Shown: positions 38,230 through 47,544 of the stretch, in pieces | How positions within the stretch are numbered: position 1 is the first letter of the stretch | Layout: the number at the start of each line of letters is the position of its first letter | NCBI RefSeq assembly: GCF_000007665.1 | Contig: NC_006087.1 | Span: 2,294,001-2,358,000, forward strand | From: Leifsonia xyli subsp. xyli str. CTCB07 | GTDB lineage: Bacteria; Actinomycetota; Actinomycetes; Actinomycetales; Microbacteriaceae | DNA length: 64,000 nt | Direction of reading: 5' to 3' | Position numbers and translations under genes: made by a program | The notes under the pieces: model-generated | What the model saw: the letters and a program-made list of their open reading frames with translations, nothing else | Databases searched by the model: none | Told to the model about the DNA's origin: nothing

Positions 38230-39324
38230 TCAATCCGTCGGCTGGCGAACGATGAAATCAGCCATCAGCGGGACAGTGAACGCGACTTGTCCATGCTCGG
38301 GGGCGTAGACGAGGCCCTTTGCGATAAAGTTCGCCCGGATCGGGCCGAGACTGTTTACGGTTCGGCCCAGGCGGGCGGCAACCTCGCCGGCCTGGCTTCC
38401 GCGGTCACCGTCCTCGGCCATTGCACGGAGGTATCCTTGTTCGCCGCGGGTTGCGCGATCCCATCGTGCGCGGAAGAATCCGGTATCGAGGGCGGATTGG
38501 CCGTTCGCCGCGCCTACGCGCGCATCCGCGACGGTGATCGGTGACGACTCCGCGGCGTTCCACGTCTCTTGCCCAAACTGCTGCAAGAAGTACGGATAGC
38601 CGGCCGAGATCTCGCAGATCCGCGCCACGGCTGCACTCTCCCACTCGACGCCTTCTCTTTCGACGGAGAGGAGCAGCGCCGATGCCGCGAGAGGGCGGGA
38701 CAGCTCCTCGATACGGGTGAAGTGGAACAACCGCTCAGAGTATGACCGCGCCTCGGCGAGGATGCGAGGGAGGCTGGGCAGTCCCGCGAGCGCGACAAGG
38801 ACTCGGAGGCCGTTCTTGCCTGCTGCATGGATGATCGAGCAGATGGCTTCGAGTTCTTCCAGCTGGAGGTCTTGCGCCTCGTCGATGAGAACGGCCAGTC
38901 CCACACCTTCTTCTTACGCGGCGCCCGCAAGGTCGGTGATGAGCTTGCGGAGATCGGCCTCCAGCGCCCCAGTGTTGGCACCTCCGCCGGCAACGTCGGT
39001 GAGGTCGAGACCGAAGTGCCAGACCCCGGTCGTATCGTAAGAGGCCTTGAAACTCATCGCGGTCTTGAGGGCCTTGAGTATCCGCCTGCCGGCGGTCGGC
39101 CGCGCAAGATCGACCAGGCGCCCGTGGAGAGCTTCCCCGAGCGCTTCGCGCAGCGATACCGCAGGGTTCCCCTCAACGCGGGCGACGATCCACTCGCGAT
39201 CAACTACCTGACGCGCAATTTCGGCGAGCAAGACCGTCTTGTCAACGCCGCGGAGCCCGTACAAGACCAGAGACTGCGCGTCGCGGTCGGCTTCAATATT
39301 TTGGAGGCCCTTCTGATGGACCCA
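38230..39324 (-). pseudogene. AAA-family ATPase (ORC/STAND-like), nonsense and inversion
   Basis: Read right to left: Walker A is LVLYGLRGVDKTVLL, where the expected Gly before Lys-Thr is Asp. TAA at 38914-38916 interrupts, then EEGVGLAVLIDEAQDLQLEE (Walker B) continues in the same frame, followed by NGLRVLVALAGLPSLPRILA and YPYFLQQFGQETWNAA, to the stop at 38230. Relatives start with N-P-Y-S-P-G-A-x-R-R-P, but that motif is here on the other strand (39325-39393). The gene is triply damaged. Function of the family is uncertain; many members sit next to defence or phage genes. Confidence 0.8.
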
Positions 39325-39393
39325 GTGCGCAACCCATACTCCCCCGGCGCTGTCCGCCGCCCTGCGGCATTGGTGGGCCGGCAAGGGGCGTAA
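39325..39393 (+). pseudogene. Inverted N-terminal piece of the AAA ATPase
   Basis: GTG 39325 opens VRNPYSPGAVRRPAALVGRQ then GA and a stop, the recognisable N-terminus of this ATPase family. It is on the plus strand while the rest of the gene is on the minus strand. The simplest reading is a micro-inversion of about 70-90 bp. Confidence 0.6.
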
Positions 39394-39529
39394 ACCCATG
39401 ATTGAGAAATCTGCCGAGATCGCGACATAGCCAATGCGCTGACTCAACACTGAATTCCAGGTGCTGTCCTTCCCCGACAAGGAGAAGTCTCGCCATCGGT
39501 CAGCTTGGGCCTCAGTCGTGCGAGTGTTG

Positions 39530-40432
39530 TTATGCCATCATGATCACAAGTGTTCCGATCGGGAGCTGGTTTACCGCGGCGAGGGCCGCATAGGTCAAGC
39601 GGATGCACCCGTGGGAGACCTCACCCGAGTTCGTGGCATTGTAGTGGATGCCAATGAGGCCACCGTCCTTTCCGCCAAACGGCTCATCGACCGTAGCCGA
39701 GTGTAAGGAGGTGAGCTGGATCGGGTACTCAGCCTGCTTGGCATCGGCGTAGCGTGCCTGGATATAGCCGGTCGTACCGGTTGGTGTCGGGGTCTTATCG
39801 GTGCCGACACCTGCCGGATAGGTCACGGTCTTGCCGCCGCGCGCGATCGTGAGCGATTGCTTCGACACCGAGATCCGCACAATCGCATCCAGCCGTGCCC
39901 CCTGGGTGATCGAGGCCCACGGCACCCACCTTGCGGTCTGAGCGGCCGCGTGGCCCCCTTGACTGGACGGGGTGGCCTGCCTGGACGGGGTTAACACCAA
40001 CGCCCACTCCTTGGTGACCTTGACCGGCACGATGACGGTCGGCCCACCGAGAAAGTTCTTCACGGGCAGCTTCGCGACCGCTGTAATGCGGTCGGCCCCG
40101 AATACAGGAACGTCCGAAGTCGCCGTGTAAGCATAGGTCACGCCGCTCGTGGAGGTGTCCTGATAGGCAAGCAGGCCAGGGATCACAGCATTGAATACCG
40201 CAGCGGGGAGCGCGGCAACCTGGGAGGCACTGAGGTGAGCAGGTGCGACCTCCGGTACGAACGCTTCCTTCGCCACGGTGATTTTGCGGGCGGGTGCCGC
40301 GGGCGCGAACATCGCGACTCCGGCAACCGTCGCTCCGGCCACCACCACTACGGCGGCAGCGCTCAGGATCAAGATGCGGGCCTTCTTGCTCCTCCGGCGG
40401 CAGGGGCACAGCCCATTCTCTGTGGTAGTCAT
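39530..40432 (-). CDS. L,D-transpeptidase (YkuD domain), membrane-anchored
   Basis: 300 residues. A short cytoplasmic N-terminus (Cys-containing CPCRRRSKK) and one hydrophobic span (ILILSAAAVVVVAGATVAGV) form a signal anchor. The C-terminal YkuD domain (about 205-300) has VSKQSLTIARGGKTVTYPAG and the active-site pattern H-x-SHGCIRL (GIHYNATNSGEVSHGCIRLT). It makes 3-3 cross-links in peptidoglycan or attaches proteins to it. It lies just downstream of the YVTN gene in the same direction, with about 65 bp between. Confidence 0.92.
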   Translation of the reverse strand: MTTTENGLCPCRRRSKKARILILSAAAVVVVAGATVAGVAMFAPAAPARKITVAKEAFVPEVAPAHLSASQVAALPAAVFNAVIPGLLAYQDTSTSGVTYAYTATSDVPVFGADRITAVAKLPVKNFLGGPTVIVPVKVTKEWALVLTPSRQATPSSQGGHAAAQTARWVPWASITQGARLDAIVRISVSKQSLTIARGGKTVTYPAGVGTDKTPTPTGTTGYIQARYADAKQAEYPIQLTSLHSATVDEPFGGKDGGLIGIHYNATNSGEVSHGCIRLTYAALAAVNQLPIGTLVIMMA

Positions 40433-40499
40433 GAAGTGACTCCTTGCAGCCGTGCGGACCGGACAAAAACCCTGTCCGGCCCGCGTTGGGGGTTGGGGG

Positions 40500-41225
40500 T
40501 TAGCCTGCGACGACCGGCAAGGCCGAGATCGGCCTCTCGGCAGCTGCCGGAGTCACCGAGGGCGTCGGAGGTGTAGCGGGCAGCGAAAGAACCGATACCG
40601 TATTGTCTTTATCGTTAGTCACGTATACGGTCTTTCCATCCGGAGCAACGGCTACCCCCCTCGGGGAGTTACCGACCGGGAATGTGGAAGTGACCTTCAG
40701 CGACGCCGCATCAATTACGGACACCGTGCTATCCACAAAGTTAGTGACGTATGCGGTCTTTCCATCCGGAGCAACCGCGACCGCGTCCGGGAAAGTGCCG
40801 ACCGGGATCGTGGAAGTCACCCGATACGACGGCACATCAATCACCGAAACCGTGCTGTCGAGCCCGTTGGTGACGTACACGGTCTTCCAATGCGAACCAA
40901 CTGCGACTCCCGTCGGCTTCTGGCCGACCTGGACTGTGGAGGTGACTTGATGCGAGGCGGCATCAATCACCGATACCGTATTGCCATCCTGGTTGGCAGC
41001 GTACACATTCTTTGAATGTGGCCCAACCGCGACCGCGACCGCGACCGCGACCGGACTCTTGCCGACCGAGATCGTAGAAGGAGTCGTTTCCGCGAAAGCC
41101 GCAGGTGTCGTGCTGACCGGCACAGCGACGAGCATCGCGACAAAAACCATCCCCCATCTTGCCCGATGCACAGCCAAAGACTTACTTTGGGACCGAGATG
41201 AAACAGTAGAAAAAACGGCGTTCAT
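40500..41225 (-). CDS. Secreted YVTN-family beta-propeller protein
   Basis: 241 residues from ATG 41225 (MNAVFSTVSSRSQSKSLAVH), preceded by AAAAGGG; an upstream ATG at 41291 is also in frame. Signal peptide with WGMVFVAMLVAVPVSTTPAA. Then about four repeats of 42 residues, each with VYVTN or VYAAN and NTVSVID. The first repeat carries VAVAVAVAVG, encoded by four GTCGCG units. Propellers of this type bind partners at the cell surface. A partial duplicate is at 20.7-20.9 kb. Confidence 0.85.
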   Translation of the reverse strand: MNAVFSTVSSRSQSKSLAVHRARWGMVFVAMLVAVPVSTTPAAFAETTPSTISVGKSPVAVAVAVAVGPHSKNVYAANQDGNTVSVIDAASHQVTSTVQVGQKPTGVAVGSHWKTVYVTNGLDSTVSVIDVPSYRVTSTIPVGTFPDAVAVAPDGKTAYVTNFVDSTVSVIDAASLKVTSTFPVGNSPRGVAVAPDGKTVYVTNDKDNTVSVLSLPATPPTPSVTPAAAERPISALPVVAG

Positions 41226-41440
41226 GGCCCTTTTGCCATCACGTGAGGTTGCAAAAAGCAACCCCACGGATCGTCGGCTGATGAGAGTCAAGCCTCGTAC
41301 CCACCGGATCCGGGATAAGCAGCGGGAAACATCGCATCAACCACAGCGGGAATAGACGGCGCGCTTCCGAGGGGTCTGCTGCACGAGTAGGTGACATCTG
41401 ATCTGGCTTGCCCGGGAGGGTGGCCTGGAAGGATGTTGCT

Positions 41441-41734
41441 GTGCCTAAGCCCTACCCGAGTGAGTTCCGTGATGATGTGGTGCGTGTCGCGCGGAACCGT
41501 TAACCTGGAGTGACGATCGAGCAGATCGCGGAAGACTTCGGTGTTCACCCGATGACGCTGCAGAAGTGGCTCAGCCGCGCAGCGGTCGATGACGGATCCA
41601 AGCCGGGCGTGACTCGCGGCGAAGCGTCGGAGAACCGTGAGTTGCGGAAGCGAATCCGGCTTCTTGAGCAGGAGAACGAGGTGCTGCGGCGGGCGGCTGC
41701 GTATTTGTCTCAGGCGAACCTGCCGGAAAAATGA
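41441..41734 (+). pseudogene. IS3 OrfA, in-frame TAA
   Basis: GTG 41441: MPKPYPSEFRDDVVRVARNR, TAA at 41501-41503, then GVTIEQIAEDFGVHPMTLQK, ELRKRIRLLEQENEVLRRAA (leucine-zipper). Otherwise complete and overlapping orfB by ATGA, the usual site of programmed -1 frameshifting in IS3. Confidence 0.85.
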
Positions 41735-42120
41735 TGTACCAGCTCGTGAGTGAGCTCGCCGCTGACGGGGTTCCCGTGACGGTGACGTGTCGGGTGTTGA
41801 AGCTCTCCCGCCAGCCCTACTACCGTTGGCTCGTCTGCCCTGTCACGCCGAGCGAGGTGGTGGAGGCGTATCGGGCTAACGCGTTGTTCCACGCGCACCA
41901 GAACGACCCGGAGTTCGGGCACCGGCTCCTGGCTGACGAGGCTCGTGATGCTGGGGAGGCGATGGCGAACCGGACGGCGTGGCGGATCACCTCGGCCAAC
42001 GGCTGGTGGAGTGTGTTCGGGAAGAAACGGGGCCGGAACGGCAAGAAGCCGGGTCCTGCGGTCCATGACGACTTCTACATTGTCACTGACGAGAACGGGC
42101 GCCTCCGGCACGAGTTCACC
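41731..42120 (+). pseudogene. IS3 OrfB, N-terminal part
   Basis: MMYQLVSELAADGVPVTVTC, RVLKLSRQPYYRWLVCPVTP, FGHRLLADEARDAGEAMANR. It breaks off before the DDE core and is followed by an inverted IS3 tail. Confidence 0.85.
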
Positions 42121-42136
42121 GCTTGGGGGCTTTGTC

Positions 42137-42225
42137 CGGCAGGTGCCGGCTGGGCTGATTCTAGGTCAGCGTAGTACGCGTCCTCGGCTTCGATCGGGGT
42201 ACGCATTGCGGCGTTTCGCTGCACG
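42137..42225 (-). pseudogene. IS3 OrfB C-terminal fragment
   Basis: AAMRTPIEAEDAYYADLESA, then QPAPA. The same tail type as at 20937-21068. Confidence 0.6.
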
Positions 42226-42504
42226 CAGCTCAGCCATAAAAAAGCATCGGACAACTCGGCACTTCGTCTTGTCGCTCGTCGAGCTGGTCGCGCGCACCGG
42301 CTCCGGCGCACGCTCTGCGCAGTGCCGCGGATCGGCCCCGCCGGCGGGGCGACCAGGCTCGATCTGGCGAGACTGGAATTTCTAGGGACTCCGCTTGAAA
42401 TTGCGCAAAACAGGAGAATGAAAAGAGGAACGCGAGACAGAAAGTTTAGCAAGTTTCCGAACCAGAAATCGCCTCACCTGTTTCGTACTAACCCTCACAT
42501 AATT

Positions 42505-44130
42505 TTATGATGGCAAGCACCCAAAAAAGACTTTTTTGAAAATTCTATGAACATCCGTGTTAACGGAAATGAGGGGAAGAGCAGGAGCGTATTCTGCCGC
42601 TACCTGAAGACCGACTCGTACTGTCTGCCCTGGTTGCAAATTCGTCGCCCAGTCTTTCCCGGAACAGGTAATCCGATTTTCTGAAATCCCGCATCTCATT
42701 CCCCAACTATTGCTAACCGCAACAGCTGTCGGGGATTCCCATGAAACAGACCACCCAGACACGGGCCGATCTGCAGTGAGCTGCAACTCAGCGACATACC
42801 CGGTGTTCCATGCGCCCTGCAATGACCACTTCACAGTGGGACTTCCACCGGGCGTGCTTCCACCGGGCGTGCTTCCACCGGGCGTGCTTCCACCGGGCGT
42901 GCTTCCACCGGGCGTGCTTCCACCGGGCGTGCTTCCACCGGGCGTGCTTCCACCGGGCGTGCTTCCACCGGGCGTGCTTCCACCGGGCTCAGGCTGAGGT
43001 GTTAAAATTGGGCCCAAAATATCAACCTTCTCCTGTTCGGGGGTTCGCCAATCGGACTTGACAATACCGCCAGTGTCGAGACTGTTAGGATTAAAGCACC
43101 AGAATGAGAAACTCATACCTGTCTCTTTTAAATAGTCAACAATTTCCTTAAACCAAAGGCGATCACTCTGCGTTTGAAGATCTGTTCCGAATTCCCCAAG
43201 GAGAACCGGGGCAATTCCTTGAGCGGCTATATATCCCCACCGGGAACTCCATACTTTCTTAAGGTTTCCAGGGTACGTTGGGTCGTGAAACCATGAGTGG
43301 TTGGCAACTTCCTGAGGATAATCATGCGGCGAATAAACCACACGGTTTGACACGTTAAGAACAACTTGTGCGGATGCGACGCCTGTTAAGTCTCCTCCCC
43401 ACTCCATACCCTCAACAATCACCAACAGATTTGGGTTTACCGCAAGTACCGCATTTCCGGCCCGGGTTGCGGCCAAACGCCAGTCCACAGCTGGGTCTCC
43501 GCACCCCCAACAAGCAGGCTGATGTGGTTCGTTATGCAAGTCAACACCAATAACAGTGCGGTTTTCTCGGTAACGGGCGGCAAGTGCCCCCCAGTCCGCA
43601 ATCCATCTTCCCTCAGAAATTTTGGATGTGTACCAGAGTGGTGACTGGGCGGCAGATTCTGGCCGATGACGGTCAAGAAAGACACTGAGTCGAGCCTTGT
43701 GAGCAGCATCGACAACGCGATCCAAAAGCTGCAGCGGAGTTAAATTGACAAGGTCAGGATTTATATTCCCATTAATAGTATTAGTATTGTATCCAGATAA
43801 ACATTCATTTGAGTAAGGAATTCGTACGGTATTAAACCCAAGCTGGGCTATTTTTCTCATTCCCTCATCCAGTGAGATAGTCCACAAACCATGCGGAGCG
43901 CAGGCTGAAGTTTCCATACCAAACCATGCAATACCCCTAATTACATAGGGTGCGCCGGATTCGGTAAGGATTCGTGAGCCAGAGGTATGAAGCCATCCAT
44001 ATTCAGAATGCTTTTCCGACGATGCAAAGGGACGTGCGTCAGCACCAGTTGCAGGGCTGACTGCGAGAATAATGCTCAGCAAGGCAATTGGGAAAGCCGC
44101 ACTCGCGGCGAATCTTCTCAAAAAATTCAT
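42505..44130 (-). CDS. Secreted endoglucanase: GH5, Pro/Gly linker, CBM2
   Basis: 541 residues. Signal peptide in the first 30 (FPIALLSIILAVSPATGADA). GH5 domain to about 385: ILTESGAPYVIRGIAWFGME, FNTVRIPYS, SVFLDRHRP, acid/base Glu in GVDLHNEPHQ and nucleophile Glu in PVLLGEFGTDL. A linker of ten PGGST units follows, then a CBM2 cellulose-binding module (VKWSLQGAWNTGYVAELQLT, WATNLQPGQTVRVGLQV) with the usual Cys pair. It cleaves beta-1,4-glucan outside the cell and probably aids plant colonisation. GC is clearly lower than in neighbouring regions, suggesting transfer. Intact. Confidence 0.93.
   Translation of the reverse strand: MNFLRRFAASAAFPIALLSIILAVSPATGADARPFASSEKHSEYGWLHTSGSRILTESGAPYVIRGIAWFGMETSACAPHGLWTISLDEGMRKIAQLGFNTVRIPYSNECLSGYNTNTINGNINPDLVNLTPLQLLDRVVDAAHKARLSVFLDRHRPESAAQSPLWYTSKISEGRWIADWGALAARYRENRTVIGVDLHNEPHQPACWGCGDPAVDWRLAATRAGNAVLAVNPNLLVIVEGMEWGGDLTGVASAQVVLNVSNRVVYSPHDYPQEVANHSWFHDPTYPGNLKKVWSSRWGYIAAQGIAPVLLGEFGTDLQTQSDRLWFKEIVDYLKETGMSFSFWCFNPNSLDTGGIVKSDWRTPEQEKVDILGPILTPQPEPGGSTPGGSTPGGSTPGGSTPGGSTPGGSTPGGSTPGGSTPGGSTPGGSPTVKWSLQGAWNTGYVAELQLTADRPVSGWSVSWESPTAVAVSNSWGMRCGISENRITCSGKDWATNLQPGQTVRVGLQVAAEYAPALPLISVNTDVHRIFKKVFFGCLPS
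42838..42987 (-). repeat. 15-bp tandem repeat coding the PGGST linker
   Basis: Ten head-to-tail units of CCACCGGGCGTGCTT, nearly all identical. Uniform units imply recent slippage, so linker length likely varies among strains. Confidence 0.92.
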
Positions 44131-44227
44131 TTTGTATTCTTTTACCCTATTCTCAATTTATCTAAAAAATTCTCAATATTTCTCTAAAACCGGGATTTTC
44201 TTAATAATGTTTTTATGGAACTTTTTG

Positions 44228-44905
44228 CTACGAGATCTGAGTGCGACTCCTGAACTGAGGTCGGGCGCGCAAAAACCCGAGAAGCAGCAACAGAACCCCG
44301 AGAATCACCAGTAAAAACGCAAACCCTGCCATGGGAAACATGCTTCCGAGACCTGTACTGGGAAGCATTCTTCCCAGACCTCTGTGGGACCCAATCGGGT
44401 AGAGTACCTTATGCGCGGTGACAGTGGCTACCTTTGGGGTGGCTATGGTACTTGCGGAAGGGGAACCTGGTTTGCACACCGGGGCATTGCCGCCCTCGCC
44501 GTAATGATAGTTCGTATTGCTGTACTGTACCCACACGATGCACTCGCCGGGGGCGAGCTTGATGGGCAGGAATGTCTTGCCAATGAAAGCGGCACCCCGT
44601 TGATTATTGTTCGGATCGAAGTGCATACCGCTGCTGCGGCTGGTCGTACGGTAGTTGACATCACCATTTGCCGGGAACGTACTGCCATCGGTGAGAGTCA
44701 CACCATCGACGGACACGTGGTAAGGAATCGCTACGTCAGCGCGGGCGGCGACCTCCTTGTCAGGAGAGACCCCAGACGATGGTTCCACAGACACGCCGCC
44801 CGGTGTAAGAGAGTCGTCGGCATAGGCCACAGCGTTTCCACCTACGCCGAGATTCGCAAGAACCACGGTTGCAACAACCTCACAAGCAAGAATATGGTTT
44901 CTCAT
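44228..44905 (-). CDS. LPXTG-anchored surface protein
   Basis: 225 residues. N-terminal export signal (ILACEVVATVVLANLGVGGN). Middle region with DGVTLTDGSTFPANGDVNYR and APGECIVWVQYSNTNYHYGE. C-terminus has LPSTG (RMLPSTGLGSMFP), a hydrophobic span (FAFLLVILGVLLLLLGFL) and a basic tail (RARPQFRSR), the full sortase sorting signal. Likely displayed on the cell wall beside the secreted endoglucanase; both lie in the low-GC patch. The ligand is unknown. Confidence 0.82.
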   Translation of the reverse strand: MRNHILACEVVATVVLANLGVGGNAVAYADDSLTPGGVSVEPSSGVSPDKEVAARADVAIPYHVSVDGVTLTDGSTFPANGDVNYRTTSRSSGMHFDPNNNQRGAAFIGKTFLPIKLAPGECIVWVQYSNTNYHYGEGGNAPVCKPGSPSASTIATPKVATVTAHKVLYPIGSHRGLGRMLPSTGLGSMFPMAGFAFLLVILGVLLLLLGFLRARPQFRSRTQIS

Positions 44906-45074
44906 GGTAAATTCTCAGTTTCCACTTACGGCTTTGATCCAGTAATGATTAAAACATCGAATGTTTAGATATGAATCAGCTCCGAAGTTTTAATAACTTC
45001 CAATTGCCATAACGGTGGAGCCATCTTATTAGCTTCGCTCCAAATGCATTGGACGTCAACCCTGATTCGCCCTG

Positions 45075-45140
45075 AGTTTCGTTCCTATAGGGCGGTTGGT
45101 GAAGCGGTTGTTTCCACGGGGGTGTCGAGGCCGACTACTA
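45075..45140 (-). pseudogene. IS3 OrfB tail fragment
   Basis: The complement reads VVGLDTPVETTASPTAL then stop, close to the end of the fragment at 20937. Only the last 20 or so codons survive. Confidence 0.5.
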
Positions 45141-45178
45141 CGGCTGCCATATCTTTCGCTGGCGACACGACGCAACTG

Positions 45179-45445
45179 CTAACGCGGTCGATATACATCG
45201 GCCCGATGAGCAATCCGTCCCACCAACAGCACACGGCGATCTTCATCGAGGGAGAACAACACCCGGTAGTCGCCGCGGCGTGCAGAGTAGTAACCTTCGA
45301 GGTCGCCCTGCAGCGGCTTGCTCATCCGATACGGGTTACCCGGCAGCGTGACCGTCACGAACTCGACGACCGCAGCGACCACACGAGGCGGCAACCGATC
45401 CAGCCCACGGATCGCTGCCGGAGCGAACTGAACATCCCAGCTCAC
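45179..45445 (-). CDS. RelE/ParE-type toxin
   Basis: 88 residues: MSWDVQFAPAAIRGLDRLPP, PLQGDLEGYYSARRGDYRVL, VLLVGRIAHRADVYRPR. This is the RelE fold, with its basic catalytic surface (Arg in RRGDYRV, Arg and His near the end). Members cut mRNA at the ribosome or act on gyrase. It overlaps the antitoxin gene by four bases. Intact. Confidence 0.92.
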   Translation of the reverse strand: MSWDVQFAPAAIRGLDRLPPRVVAAVVEFVTVTLPGNPYRMSKPLQGDLEGYYSARRGDYRVLFSLDEDRRVLLVGRIAHRADVYRPR

Positions 45446-45717
45446 CGCTTCGGCAACCCGAACCGCGCACGGACATCATCAGCACCGACAGTCGTACCGC
45501 TCTCAACGACTCGGCGACCCTCGGCGAGATCCTCGCGAATCCCGGACTGTGAGAGCCAGAACAGAGTCTCATGGAGCGAATCCAAATCGTCCTGGCTGAT
45601 CAGAACGGCAGCGCCGTGACCGTGACGAGTGATCTGAATGATCTCGTGCTCAGACTCCACCTCATCGATGAACCTTGAGAGCTTGTCCTTCGCCTCACTC
45701 AGCGACACAGTCTTCAT
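45442..45717 (-). CDS. Phd/YefM-type antitoxin
   Basis: 91 residues: MKTVSLSEAKDKLSRFIDEV, IIQITRHGHGAAVLISQDDL, SLHETLFWLSQ. The N-terminal DNA-binding part represses the operon and the C-terminal part neutralises RelE. The TA-shared box lies about 60 bp upstream (45778-45792). Confidence 0.92.
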   Translation of the reverse strand: MKTVSLSEAKDKLSRFIDEVESEHEIIQITRHGHGAAVLISQDDLDSLHETLFWLSQSGIREDLAEGRRVVESGTTVGADDVRARFGLPKR

Positions 45718-45777
45718 CGCTTCATTCTAGCCTAATTATAGGCCTGAATACAGAAGAATAAATAGCCGACAATGTTT

Positions 45778-45792
45778 CTTATGTCAGTTTGA
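45778..45792 (-). promoter_or_regulatory. TA-shared upstream box, copy 2 (15 bp)
   Basis: Reads TCAAACTGACATAAG on the minus strand, 61 bp before the antitoxin start; identical to the first 15 bp of the boxes at 14322 and 50674. Confidence 0.55.
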
Positions 45793-45865
45793 TAACCGGG
45801 TGGACTCGCAGAAACTGCGATTCCGGCCTCGCGGTTACGCCCCCGACCGGCTACATGAGCGTGGA

Positions 45866-45945
45866 CTTAGGGCCGATTTCTGGCGGTGGTAGTGGGGTGC
45901 GTGATCACACAGGCCGCGGCCAGAGCAGAAGAGTCACCCCCGAGA
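45866..45945 (+). repeat. Diverged repeat of 7871-7950
   Basis: Shares CTTAGGGCCG, CTGGCGGTGG, CACA-GCCGCG and AGCAGAAGAGTCACC in order with the earlier copy. Origin unknown. Confidence 0.45.
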
Positions 45946-45988
45946 GCGAGGTTAGCCTTCGCCTCAAGTTCACCTGGCCGACCGCATC

Positions 45989-46213
45989 ATGCAGACGCTC
46001 ACGGTGGTCGCGATTATGGGCCCAGTGTTGCTCACACTCATCCAGCAAGCGGCACCCAGCCCTGCGCTTCAAATAGTGGGAGTCGTCCTGACGCTCGGTG
46101 GCGTCGTACTGCGCGCAGTTGCGATGCGCACTCTTGGCCTCCGCTTCCAGCTCACCCCTCGGAGCGTGCCCACGTCGCCGGAACTCACCACCGGTCCCTA
46201 TTGCCTACGCTAG
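45989..46213 (+). pseudogene. Isoprenylcysteine methyltransferase-like fragment
   Basis: MQTLTVVAIMGPVLLTLIQQ, then LQIVGVVLTLGGVVLRAVAM, RTLGLRFQLTPRSV and ELTTGPYCLR match the ICMT/PEMT membrane family up to the G-P-Y-x-x-x-R-H-P motif, where the gene stops at the IS21 end. The C-terminal half is lost. Confidence 0.65.
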
Positions 46214-46294
46214 CTGTTAACGCCAAAGTAGAATGGACCCCGTAGCGCCGACTTGGAATGGACCCCCTGGCTCCAGGCTAGGAGGGTGATTTCA

Positions 46295-47544
46295 GTGGAT
46301 ACGTGGGCAGAGATCCGGCGGTTGCATCGGGCGGAGAAGATCCCGATCAAGCAGATCGCGCGTGATCTTGGTGTCGGGCGGAACACGGTTCGGCGGGCGT
46401 TGCGGGGCGAGGATCCTCCGGACCGGTCGCGGGGTCCACGGGGCTCGAAATTTGATCCATTCGTGCCGCAGATCAGAGCGCTGCTGGTGGAGTATCCGCG
46501 GATGCCGGCGTCGGTGATCGCGGAGCGGGTGGGATGGTCGTTCTCGTCGTCGTTGTTCCGTGACCGTGTCGCGGAACTGCGGCTGGACTATCTGGGTCTG
46601 GACCCGGCGGATCGGCTCTCTTATGCGGCGGGCGAGGTGATCCAGTGCGATCTCTGGTTCCCCGAGACGCGGGTGGCGGTCGGCGACGGGCAGGACCGGA
46701 TCTTGCCTGTGCTCGTGATGTGTCCGGGTTCTCCCGTCGGATCGAGGCGGTCATGCTCCCGTCCAAGCAGGGCGACGACCTGACCTCGGGCATGTGGTCG
46801 CTGTTGCAGCGATTCGGTGGGGTTCCGCGCTCGTTGCTCTGGGACAGGGAAGCCGCGATCGGTGGTCTCGGGAAGCCCACCATCCTCGCGGCGACGTTCG
46901 CGGGAACGCTCGCGACGAGGATCAAGCTCGCGCCCGCACGAGATCCGGAGACCAAAGGTGTTGTCGAGCGCGCGAACAGATGACTTGGAGACCTCGTTCC
47001 TGCCGGGACGGATCTTTCAGAGCGTCGATGACTTCAACGAGCAGCTGACCGGATGGTTGGATACCCGCGCGAATCAGCGGAAGGTCCGCTCGATCGCGGC
47101 CCGCCCGACAGAGCTCGCGAACGTTGACACGGCGGGGATGCTGGCGCTGCCGGCGAAGCCATCCGCCGTTGGGCTCACCCACCGGGTCCGCCTCGCCCGC
47201 GACTATTACGTCCTCCTCGATGGGAACGACTACTCCGTCCCCGGTTCATTGGCCGGTTCGTCGATATTCGGGCGTCGCTGGACGAGGTCGAGATCACCAG
47301 CAACGGGCAACCCGCCGGCAGGCATCTCCGGTCGTTGCGGACAGGGCAAACGATCACGGCTCCCGAGCATGTCACACAGGCCGCGAAGCTCCGCGCTCAC
47401 TACCAACGCCCGAAACCTTCCGGGGTCAGAGAACATCCAGATGGGCACCGCGTCCAGATTCGGGCGCTGTCGGACTACGACGCCCTGTTCGGCATCGACT
47501 TCACGACCACGACCACGACCGAATACGAGAAAGAAGCACGATGA
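46295..47544 (+). pseudogene. istA: IS21 transposase IstA, at least three frameshifts
   Basis: GTG 46295 follows AGGAGGG. Frame 1: TWAEIRRLHRAEKIPIKQIA, RDLGVGRNTVRRALRGEDPP, IQCDLWFPETRVAVG. A shift near 46720 gives FSRRIEAVMLPSKQGDDLTS, PRSLLWDREAAIGG, DPETKGVVERANR. A shift near 46980 gives LETSFLPGRIFQSVDDFNEQ. A shift near 47245 gives ASLDEVEITSNGQPAGRHLR and ends at TGA 47542-47544. Inactive. Confidence 0.9.

Larger units (their letters stand above)
41378..42120 (+). mobile_element. IS3-family element, 5' half
   Basis: Starts with the IS3 end TCTGCTGCACGAGTAGGTGA, also seen at 16.6 kb, and runs through orfA and the first 130 codons of orfB, then stops at about 42120. Confidence 0.75.

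Noticed and set aside
39595..40900. Plus-strand frames over the transpeptidase and YVTN genes
   Set aside because: Antisense shadows of repetitive high-GC coding sequence.
41033..41060. CGCGACC tandem as a regulatory iteron
   Set aside because: It is the coding GTCGCG repeat (Val-Ala) of the YVTN protein read from the other strand.
42838..42987. Regular repeats resembling a CRISPR array
   Set aside because: Units are contiguous 15-mers without spacers and encode the PGGST linker in frame.
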